A stretch of DNA of 64,000 bases from Lepisosteus oculatus. Its lineage: Eukaryota > Chordata > Actinopteri > Semionotiformes > Lepisosteidae. Position 1 is the stretch's first letter. Every line of letters starts with the position of its first letter. The notes below the pieces were generated by a model. The model ran no database searches. It worked only from the letters and a program-made list of their open reading frames with translations, and was not told the DNA's origin. Below are positions 1 through 41,639 of this stretch, piece after piece. The position numbers and the translations under genes are program-made. Location: contig NC_090714.1 in assembly GCF_040954835.1 (NCBI RefSeq), forward strand, positions 2,530,501 through 2,594,500, read 5' to 3'.

Positions 1-157
1 CAATACAAATGTGTATATATATATAATTCTGCTCACAATTTACAGACGTTCCCAGTTGGGAAGATCCCTGCTCCTGGGGTTCATTCTGGCTTCTGAGTTG
101 GTGCTATTATTGGATAAGTCCCTTCCAGAAAGCTCACAGTTTTGTTTTGTCGAACAG

Positions 158-31786
<31,629 letters not shown>

Positions 31787-33722
31787 GTTCTCTAATCAGT
31801 GTTGCAGCCTTGGCCTGGAAAGTGTAGCCAGGGAGTCCAGCTGGATTGTGTGCATCATTGCACCATTACACCATTCTGTGGTTATGGGTCCGATTCAGAA
31901 GTATTGTTTTCTTCTCGTTGTTGCTGTAATGCATGTATCGTCTGCCTGGTCACTATCCTTTTAGTGTTTGAATTGGCACAGGAATCTGGTTCTGCTCTAC
32001 TGGTTAGTTGTTTTTTTTGTCAATTTCAAAAAGAAAATATCACCAAACTGTCACTAGCTTTGCCTACCTGCCTTTGTAAGTGTTGTTTGTTCACAGTATA
32101 GTAGCCTAATTTAAAAAAGGGGGTTGAGAAGTTTCAGTTACTGAAAAAAGAAATCAGTGTGTGAAATAAGTTATTGATCTGAATTATTTGCCATTGTTTT
32201 AGGTACACCGGCATATTAATTTAATTCCCATACTTCTTGTAGACATTATGAAGCATCAATATTGCCGATCAGAACAGACCAGACGTTTCAGTTTTATTAG
32301 AGCTCGATTTCCTGTTGCGTCCTGGTCCTGCAAAAAAGCAATTCCAGCAGGGTATATAAATAACCGTCAGTGATAGTTTCTTAACTTAAGTTAAACTTAA
32401 GTTAAACAAGTGACTCGTTAGTTTACAGATTCTTTGCCATGGATCATCAAGAATCAGAGTTCCCTTTCTTAAATTACTTGCTGAATTGATCGGTAATTAG
32501 TAGTGTTCCTAATATTTAGAAACAGGAGCTTTTGGGGGGGCCTACAGGACTAATAGGATTGGGACTCTTCTGGTATAAAATATCACTTATAGCTCCCTAG
32601 TATCAAAGTAAAGCTCCTTTTGGCAACTTGGCAAAGGTTTATCAAAGATGAGGAAATGACCTGTTAATTCTGAGTGACGGGTCACAACGTCTGTGCTTGC
32701 TTCTCCGTGTCACATTCATGTAACTTTCATTATTCTGATACAACTAAAAACAGTGCACAAGACAGAGTTTTACCGAACGGACCATATGATAACATGGGTT
32801 TTGCAAAAATTGTCAATAATTCCTTAGATAAGAGAAACTATAACAGTGAAGAGAAAAAGAGTGCAGGCTAAAAGCGATGCTCATAATTCTGTACGAGAAA
32901 CAACAGTGAATTAATTTAGATAAAACCAAAAGGATTTTGTTCACACTGACCAGCACACTTCTGTTTTATACAGCTAAAACAGAAGAATCACGTTTTGGCC
33001 ATTTTCTTTTCACAGAGGTTTGATCACTGAAATGACTTTAAAGTGCCCTTTGAATGAGAGATTAAGCCCTGCTGCCTTATCAATAGCTTTGGCTGTGATG
33101 ATAATACCAAAGGATGAGAGCAGTGTTTTCTGTTTGTTCTGAAAATTACAGTACAGGCATGTGACATTCACATACCCGGAAACAAAAGAATTTGAAGGGG
33201 AGAATTCTGTGATGAGGATGCAAATATTCCTTAATTGGTCCTGGTTTTTTATTGTACAGAATTGCATATAATGTCAAGATTTCCTGCTAATGTGATACAC
33301 AGTTGAGCGTTTGGAGGGAATGGTCTTTTTATGTGTAACTGCAAAATGGTCATCTTTTGATCCCGCAACGTCTGCATTGTTCGGTATGAGCAGTGGAGGG
33401 TAAGGAGAGTGATTCGCATTGGTTTCAACAAATTTCCAAAGCTCAGAAATGAGAAGAACGATAGCAGCTGTCAAAGCTGGGTTAAGGCATGGCTGGTGTA
33501 CAGCTGTGGGTAAGGAGAAGAGTGCTTAGGGGGTCTTGCATGTAACTTAATGTGTTTTGTGTTTAACCTTACTTAATTTACCAATTGACACAAAACTGCT
33601 GTGCTGTGACAATTTACTCTCACTGCTGTTAATTCACTGGCAATTTGAAAACAAAAATTGTAAGGGGAGTGTGAGGCACACCACGAAGGTGGAAGATTGT
33701 TGAGGAAGCATGACGTTTGGAC

Positions 33723-34028
33723 AATAAAACACTAAATAATGAGTCTAATAAATTGTTATAAACATAAACTAGCCCGAGGGCCCCCAGCCACAAGAAAAGA
33801 AGCCCCCGAAGAGGACTGAGCTGCTCTTTCTTAGATTCTAATGATCATTAGTGATCCATATTAGAGGTTCTGGAGAGAAGCTGGTCTTTTAAAATTCATA
33901 TAACAAAATCTGTTGCAGAATTTGTACCCAGATGTATATTCCAGGGAGACATTTTCTAATCTGTTTCAGGAAAGGTATGTGTCAAATTGTAAATGGAAAG
34001 ATTGAAACTCACTGGTGTGGGAAATAAA
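33723..34028 (+). promoter_or_regulatory. Possible distal TSC2 poly(A) signals
   Basis: AATAAA occurs at 33723-33728 and again at 34023-34028. They are the first canonical + strand signals I noticed after the TSC2 stop, implying a 3' UTR near 2 kb if used. A non-canonical signal closer to the stop is equally possible. Confidence 0.25.
33764..33789 (+). repeat. 26-bp exact repeat, copy 2
   Basis: This is the second copy of the string at 30979-31004, located about 2 kb past the TSC2 stop. It may be part of the TSC2 3' UTR or a fragment of an unrecognised element. Confidence 0.7.
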
Positions 34029-34711
34029 GCATAGAAAGTGGTATACATTTTTCTTGGAGTGTTGGCATCTTTTTTTCTGTCAATTTAAGATCAATAGCAG
34101 AAGCTACAACTACGCATCCATGTGCATCTGCAGGTTTGTTGACTTATCAAGGCCGTGAATAATCAGTTAATATTATTTATCAAATGTCCTACAGTAAAGG
34201 AATCCCAGGTCTGGTCCTAGTGGGTTTTGTTGTAACCCAGCTCTCTTATAACCCTTAATTGACTTAATAGGATTCATTTGAACCCTAACTTTTCTCTCAA
34301 CTTTTTTTTTTATAATTTCATGCACAAGATAAAATCACAAACTTCGCAGCTTGCAAATACTCCAGTCAGCCTACTTCTTAATTTATGTAAGGTGGTGATT
34401 TTTAGAAGTAGTGACTGCTGGAAGGAAAACCAGCATGTGTTATGTCCTCTGGGACCAGGATTGGCAAGCTTAGTATACAGTGATGTGAAAATGTCCACCC
34501 ACTTAAGTCTCAGGTTCTAGATATTAAAACTGATATCTTACCTTGTCCAATGTCTTTTTCTGTAAAACCATAGAATTGTAAGGGTTCACTGTCAATGCAT
34601 ATTTACAGTAAGACCTTCCATAGCTCTTCAACAGAGGTGATCTGTCTGGCTGCATTGTATTTTAGTCCTGTTAAATATTTAAAATATATGTTCAAAAAGT
34701 CAATGACTACC

Positions 34712-34870
34712 TAGCAGTTTGCATTACTGCCTTGCAGCGCTGGGGCCCGGTGCTCAATTCCAGACCTGGGCTGCAGGCTGGGTAGGGTTGATACATTCTC
34801 CAGGTGCTCATATGAGGTTTCGCAGGATGCTTTGGTTTTCTTCCCATGGTTCAAGGATGTGCAGTGAAAG
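34712..34870 (+). mobile_element. SINE fragment, same family
   Basis: It contains ttgcagcgctggggccc, gctcaattccagacctggg, a shortened promoter-distal part, and ttctccaggtgctcatatg. It is a 5' fragment without the L2 tail. Confidence 0.6.
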
Positions 34871-35669
34871 GTTAATTGTATTTCGGGAAAACTGGCCATT
34901 AAAAGCAACCATTAGCAAACAATTACATATTTAAAAGGGGGCTTTAACTAGCACATCTTCATACGTTGTAGTCAGTGTTTTCAATCCGAAGCAGTATGCG
35001 GTTTCTCATTGTCGGTTTTAAATATACAAAACATTTAAAGATTCGACTCACTTTTCCCCACACTTAAAAATACTAGATTAAGCAAATTCTTTTTATATAA
35101 GACCATTGTTATTAGCTGTTTTTTTTTTTTTGCAAAGGAAATTCAGAAATCTCAAAAAGAACCATGAAGTTCTCTTAATGAAGGGCTGAAGGTTCCTGGG
35201 CAGGCTCATGGGGAGGATTACAGGGGAAGGTTCTTACATACTTGGGAAAGGCTAATTAAGCCATGCTGCACCTCTACCTGATGTTACTGCCCTGCAGTAG
35301 CTGCAGAAAGCAACCATCGCTGAGGTGTCAGAGCAATTCCAGGTAGAAGCCCCTGTCAACTCCCAGCTTGGTAGGTTGGTTGCTATACTGTGCACCCTTG
35401 CTCCCATCTATATTAGTGTACATCAGCAGTTGCAAGGCTATTTAACCTGTGCATTACAACCACAGCATCTTGGTTAGTGCAAAGCATGATTTGGCCATAA
35501 AGACTTACCAGTACAGATACCCAGCTTTCCCCTCATCATACATGTTAGGAGATAACATTGTTGCTTAAAGTACTTTCATGGATAGTTCATGAATTAGTAA
35601 AGATCACCATCAGATTGTCTAGTGGTACCAAAACTAGAGTTCAAAGAAATGAATAGCCATCCAAAGACA

Positions 35670-36960
35670 GCCCGTGACCCCTTCACTTTATTGCACAGAC
35701 AATACAGTTATTAGATTAGGGTCAAGGACATAAGTCCTTGGTTCTACATTATAGATGCAGCATTGATGACGTCCCCTTCTTCTTGGAGAGTTTCAGTTGG
35801 CAGTCTCCATTTTTCTCCGCATGATCAAAGGGACTTTCTGCAGGGGGGGAAAAAATAAATAGTTGCTTTTGCAGTTATTCCAAGAATGCTACAATACCAG
35901 AACTACCCATGTCAGTCACAATTTGGACTCCCACGCTTGGAGAACATGAGCTTACCTTACACACCATCCCACAGACTTGTCCAGTGGAGATACTGCACTC
36001 AGGAAGCTCCCTTTAAAACACAAAAGAACTGGGTTGTTAAGACTGATGCTTTTATCCACAGTACCTCCAATTGCTACCCATTTCAACAGCCAAGCACAGC
36101 CGTGCCCTACCTGCCATCTCAGTGCAGGGATCTCTCCCCACTGGCTGTGCAGCAGGGTTTCTGATCCCAAAGAGTGACACACTGGGCTCTTCCTGGTTTA
36201 CAGCTTTCCTCAAGAGCCTTCAAACCTGACCCCATTCCCAGGGACTATCTCATCTTCACCACAACAATGAGCCATCCAGTAAGTCTTGGCAGCACAATAC
36301 ATGCCCATGAAGTCTCCATTGTGCATAGGATTTCCATAGTCCTGTGCTTAAGGACATACTGCTTCCAGAGGCTATAAAGCAGTCCGTTAACTCATCAAAA
36401 GCAACTCTTTAAAATACCGAGAAGACTAAGCAATGTGGACAAGCTCAGCTCATGTTCATATGCAATACCCTGAACAGCCACATTCAGCATCATTGACCAG
36501 GAATTCTGCAATGGCAATTTACTCCACACTGACAAACCCATGAGCTGACACACACCTTCTCAGCAAATATAGCCCTCCCTACTGGACAACATCACTTACT
36601 GCATTTCCAAGCTACAGCACAGCTTGTGAAGTCCCACAGATAATCAGCCCACTTCAGGAACAGTGCTTGGGTTGATTTTTCTAACCCATTAACATCTTTT
36701 ATCTAACCAAACAGATCCTGTTTTCTAGAAGCACACAATCATGAAATCTCATGTTCCTTTCCACCTCAAAGCACAATCTAAATGCTCTTCTCTCAGGCTT
36801 CACTTTTATAAGCCTCTTCATTAATTACAGGGGTTTGGCTAATTCCATGGGAACCTATCCCAAAACACGTACAATCCTCATGTGGAATGGCCAGGTGTTT
36901 CCAGCTCAATGACGCACACCTGCTTCCAGATCCCTGCCTGCTCAGAAGCCATCTTGGCTC
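35670..36960 (-). ncRNA. Weak candidate - strand transcript
   Basis: The - strand shows an ATG in a YY1-like CCAAGATGGC context (ATG at 36952-36950) with donor gtgtgc after 36920. Possible small exons lie at 36111-36192 and 35956-36028, separated by short introns. A last exon follows a strong acceptor (ttttttcccccctgcag) from 35837 down to an AATAAA at 35692-35687. I could not build a convincing long reading frame. It may be non-coding, a decayed gene, or part of an unrecognised repeat. Confidence 0.25.
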
Positions 36961-37589
36961 AGAGAAACACCACAGCCTGGGCTTGAGCCAAAATGCAAGA
37001 TTCTTACAGTAGCCTTCTAGAGACACTACAACGTTGCTTTAATAAACTTTCCTTGAACATTATTAGATGTATCTTCTTTCTTAGCCTTTCAGCACAGCTC
37101 AATCTATTACAGAAATAGATTAGGAGAGAAAGATAATGATTTGATTATGTTTATATCTGTATATTCCTTTATAGACATACAGATGTGTGATTTTAACCCA
37201 ATATTATTTCTCTTCCTATGTCAGAACACTTGTCGAGTCCTGCTATGATTAGAATGGTGCTCTCATTGATGTATTGCAAAGGAGAAAGTCAGGGCTGCAG
37301 ACCTATTATAAAAGCATAATAGAATCCGCTGTTGTTTTTTTAAATAATGATTGATGAGAGTGTTAGGATTTCAATTAACAAGGTAGACTGAGATTTCATC
37401 TTCCAAATTTTTTTGATGCCATCTATTGGCAAATGATTTTTAAACTGCTTTTTCCAGTTGAACTCCTTCCTTTCATTTTCACTGAGAACTGGCCCTGTCG
37501 TGGGTAAGTAGGCATTTAATTAAACTACTGTAGCAGGGTGACTTTTTTGAATCATCGGTAGAGTCTGAAAGAACATTTTATTTGTTTCT

Positions 37590-38100
37590 GCTTGTGGTTT
37601 TGGTTTTCCCTCATGACACTCCACTCAAAGCACTTTACAGGTAGTGGGGACTCCCCTCCACCATCACCAATGTATAGTTCCCATCTGAATGATACAATGG
37701 CAGTCATTGTGCTCCAGTACACTCCCCACACACCAGCTCTCAGTGGGGAGGAGAACAGAGTGATGAAGCCAGTTCATAGATGGAGATTATTTGGAGGTCA
37801 TGATTGGTAAAGACCAGGGGAAAATTTGGTCAGAATGTCGGGGTTACACCCCTACTCTTTTCAAGAAGCAGAGAGTCAGGACCTACATTTTACATACATC
37901 TCATCCAAAGGACAGTACCTTTTTACAGTATAGTGTCCCCGGTGCTATACTGGGGCATTAGGACCCACACAGACTGCAGGGTGAGCGCCCCCTTCTGGCC
38001 CCACCAACACCTCTTCCAGCAGCAGCTTTAGTTTTTCCCAGTTCTCCCATCGCGGATCTGACCAGGCTCACACCTGTGAGCTCCAGGGGGCTGCCAGATG
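37590..38100 (+). mobile_element. Unnamed interspersed repeat
   Basis: The text includes actcaaagcactttacagg, gtaaagaccaggggaaaatt, ggtgctatactggggcatta and ctcttccagcagcagcttt. I recognise this arrangement as a repeat scattered through non-teleost ray-finned fish genomes, but cannot name its class. It has no coding frame. Confidence 0.5.
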
Positions 38101-39339
38101 CGAGTTGCAGAGTAACATGGCTGCTGGCACTTATATCCCTTCTTATAGGGGCCAGAAACTCACAGGAGACAGCTTGTTCGTGTTATCCCTCTCAGAGGAA
38201 TATTTGTAATAAACGAACACAGAGGTGTGAAGACACATGTCCCTCATTTTCCTTATGTTGTTACTCTTGTCTATGTAGGTCAGCTCATGTCCGTCTCCTT
38301 ACAGGTTGCTTTAGTTTGCCAAAGCTCGTTCCTTGTCATCCAGATCCATCTGGATACTGCATTTACTTGCTTACTGACCTTGGCCACTGACTTTTTTTCA
38401 GCTGCTTGTTTGACACCAAGCAGCCCCAGGTCTCTCCAAAGTGACTGTCCTGCAAATCCCCTACAGCTGGGAGACTCTATTCTCTCATCTGTTCCACTGA
38501 CACTCAAGTGGGAGGGACTGACCTCATGTGCCTCCTCTATTCTCTTCCCCAGGGCCCTGTCAGTTCAGTGAGGGCTCCCTGCTTTGTGTCTCTAACCCAA
38601 AGGACGATGTCTAGCCTTAGCTTAGGTCCAAGGCTTAAAGCTTAGAATCAGGGTTGGGTTGGGAAATCTGAGTTTATTTGAATGTAAAATGTACTTCAGT
38701 ATACATGTCGTTCACAAGTGTTGAAAACTATGCTAATGAGTTCAGGAGTTGCTATAGGTAACCAGTTAAAAGATTAAGTTTCAGTGATTCAGGGTGAACT
38801 ACTTTTACGTGATCCAAGGGAAACATGAAAGGATGTCATGGGGAAGTACATGAAAAGTTCTTTACACAAAGAGTTGTGGGAGAATGGCACAGGTGATCCA
38901 GCCACTTTGTTTAATCCAACAGTCTGACTTCTTTTGAGCAATAGCTGTGTGAGATTATTAAATCAAACTGATACCGGTAACTAAAAGGACTACATTGATA
39001 GAATATTATTTGAAATTTCTCATGTTCTTTTAACTTCTTAAATGAGCACATCAGCTGAATGACTAATGAGTACAAAGGTAGTACATTGAGTGCATGATAA
39101 ACGTTTACAGAATATAAATATGACAATGACTTCTTGCTGCAGAGTTAAGATAGATCAGGTTATAGAACAGTATGCGTCCTGCAAAAACTTTAGACCCCAC
39201 AGCTCGCCTACATATTGCTAAATTCTTTCATTCATATTCCAGTGGCTCTCAAACACTAATAGTGATTTACTCAGATGGCCATGGGAAAAAGGATTTTGAA
39301 TTTGTAACTCATGGGGGCTTCTGTAAACATGCTCGATAT

Positions 39340-39480
39340 CTTTAACACGTTTTCACGTGGAGCCAAGAAAAAAAGCTGCCTGCACCGTCAGTCTGTGGCC
39401 ACGCCCACTCGAGTTACATCTCTCGCAGGCCACGCCCCGCGCACCTGTGCGCCAGGTTCTGCTGGAGAGAGCGGAGCTGA
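39340..39480 (+). promoter_or_regulatory. CpG-rich promoter and first exon of a candidate + transcript
   Basis: A CACGTG E-box lies at 39354-39359 and two CCACGCCC (KLF/SP-type) boxes at 39399-39406 and 39430-39437. They sit in a CpG-rich patch surrounded by AT-rich DNA. The patch ends in a good splice donor, gtgagt, at 39481. Confidence 0.5.
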
Positions 39481-40940
39481 GTGAGTTTGTTCCGCGTCTT
39501 TTATGGTTATTTTTTATTTTTCCTTTATTTGAATGTTTTTAAAATGTAACTAATGTAATTATGTAGTGTAGACCTCGCAGGAGAAAGGGATAAAACTCGT
39601 ATTTTCGTTGGAAGCTAAATAACATTTAGAATGTAAGTCTTTGTTCACAAAATCAAGCGTATGCATTTATCCAAACCGATAGTAGCCTAACTAGAATTGT
39701 GAGATTTTTAAAATTATTTTCCAGGCTAAGTTGTGTGATTATGCTCTTATATTCGTGGTAAAAATGTCGCTTGCAACGAATACGTATTAGTTTCAATGGT
39801 CTTTCAATTCTAAGTTCTGCATTTTTGTGTTTTCAGTTTAGTGTCTTCGGGAAGGACATGCTTGGCTCAGCTGCTGTAATTATCCAAGTAAGTATAAACG
39901 TTTTAATCATTTATTTACACGTATCTCTTTGAAATGTTTTCTGCGCTATCTACCCTGGTGAAAACGCCGCTTGCTACTAAGAAACCTTGGTTTTAATTAT
40001 CCTTAAATAATCGTCTAAATACTTGTGTTCTTGTGTTTTCAGTTTGGTGTCTGCGGGCAGGACATGCTTGGCTCAGCTGCTGGAATTATCGATGTAAGTA
40101 TAGACCTTTTTATTCGTTTACACGTATCACATTGAAGTACAGTATACTGCACCTCCTGCAAGTTGTTGGAAATTTGAGAAAACTCAAACTAGGCGATACT
40201 AGATTTCTCCGGGGCAGAAATGGTTTTGACCCGACATTGTAGGCCTGCTGTTCATAGAAATCATTTTCTGCTGAACTACGATCAATTTAGTTTTCCTTGA
40301 TGCGTATACTAGATTATTCAGAAACCGTTTAGGCTTCCAAATTGCATCACCACAATTAAACAACGGAGCCTATAAAGATATGGATGAATAATTTCTGTTA
40401 AACAGGTTGTTGCAGAAAAAGATTATGCTAATCAAAATGGAATTCATAAAAAAAACACTGTAGTGGTAGTTTCTAATCGATACATTGTAACTGCTTCTAT
40501 ACCCTGTTGAACAGGAACAATCTCTGTTACGCCAGGCTTAATCGCTTTATTGCAACTGTATCTTTTGAACGTGTGAATCAATACAGAAGCTCGATCGGAC
40601 AATTTTGAGATTGTTTGTAACCAGGAGTTAATACTGATTTCTGTTGTTTTGCAGGAGATGCACCGAGGTTCCAGTCTTCATTCCGGTTGCTGCCTCGACT
40701 GATAACTCGGAGAAACAGTAACGTGCTGTGTGTTTCTGTATCTTAACTTGTAGTTGTTTGCAAATGTTTTCTTACTCTGTTGACTTGTAACACTATTTAG
40801 CGTTAATGTAGCCGTGCTTTGACACTTTGTAATTAAAATGCATGTTTATTTCCACTTTGAAGCCTGTGCATCCGACGTATTGTAATGCTTTGTTTTGTAT
40901 GCCATTTTCGCTCAATAAATTGTTGATTAAACCTTGATTT
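39360..40940 (+). ncRNA. Candidate spliced transcript with duplicated 51-nt exon
   Basis: The proposed exons are about 39360-39480, 39837-39887, 40043-40093 and 40655 to about 40940, with AATAAA at 40914-40919. Both middle exons are exactly 51 nt, start after ttgtgttttcag, end before gtaagtata and are about 88% identical, while their introns have diverged much more. An open frame starting at the ATG at 39858 runs through exons 2, 3 and 4 to TGA at 40700-40702, about 42 codons, with MLGSAA twice. Exon 1 has a stop in this frame directly before the junction, so the transcript is non-coding or encodes a micropeptide. I do not recognise it. Confidence 0.5.
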
Positions 40941-40980
40941 TGTTCTTTGATTTCTTGTGCAGAGTTCTGTACCCCCTTGG

Positions 40981-41154
40981 CCCTGAAAAACCCCGGTGTT
41001 GGTGAGTTTTTTGGCGGAGAGATTTTGCTTACAGTTTGTGGCCGCAAGGGGACGCCCTATCGCTTTTTGACTTAAAAAGGTCAAAGGCTACCCCCTTTTT
41101 AAGCGTGTCCAGATTTTCCCGCCAAAAAACTTAGTATCTGGGGTTTCTCTCGGG
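40981..41154. repeat. Imperfect inverted repeat, about 174 bp
   Basis: The left arm contains AAAAACCCCGG and GAGTTTTTTGGCGG; the right arm contains their complements CCGCCAAAAAACTTAG and CTGGGGTTTCTC. The centre carries a further short self-complementary stretch (tttttgacttaaaaaggtcaaa). It could be a MITE or a structured 3' element. It starts about 60 bp past the poly(A) signal of the + transcript. Confidence 0.6.
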
Positions 41155-41163
41155 GTGTGGTAG

Positions 41164-41227
41164 CAATCAAGCCGAGCCTCGCCCACCCCCCCTCATTGGA
41201 GAGGGGTAGGCGGGGGCTGGCTGATTG
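41164..41227. repeat. GC-rich imperfect hairpin, 64 bp
   Basis: CAATCAAGCCGAGCCTCGCC pairs with GGCGGGGGCTGGCTGATTG across a short loop, with one or two bulges. It lies directly after the preceding inverted repeat, in the gap between two convergent candidate transcripts. Confidence 0.6.
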
Positions 41228-41639
41228 ACCGCAGCTCTAGCCAGGCCCACTCGCTCCCGGCAGGAGAGGATGGCAGGTTGGTGGTGGCTTTGGTCCCTGC
41301 AGAGAGGCAGGTCTCCTGGGGTGTGGACTTAGAAAGCTGTCAGTTGCAACTGTGACTGATGGGCTGAGTCCGCCCTGGGTGCCTCCTCTCTCTCGGGCCG
41401 AGGCCATCTCCAGCCTGCCTTCCCCTCCTGCTGGGAGTGAGGGGGCTTGGCTAGAGCTATCCTCCCTTCTCCTCCCCCCAGGGCTAGACCCACGCTCCCT
41501 CCTAGGGACCCTATTCCCCCCCAGACTATCTAAAAAGGCGGGCGTCCTCGCACTTTTCCAGGTCAGTGCGATGGGTTGTCGCCTTGCGGTGCGTGGCGCA
41601 CGCTGCAAGACAACACTTCACACCTTCGAAAATACAGGA

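Larger units (their letters stand above)
31787..35640. other. TSC2 3' flank
   Basis: AT-rich sequence holding possible poly(A) signals, a second copy of the 26-bp repeat and one SINE fragment. There is a tandem AACTTAAGTT palindrome at about 32384-32405. No gene recognised. Confidence 0.5.

Noticed and set aside
35839-35955. A box C/D snoRNA in the short - strand intron
   Set aside because: A gactga D-box-like string is present but no RTGATGA C box lies at the right spacing.
35886-36182. A 92-codon + frame and a 76-codon - frame
   Set aside because: No recognisable similarity and no supporting signals on the + strand. The - frame is only partly compatible with the candidate exons there.
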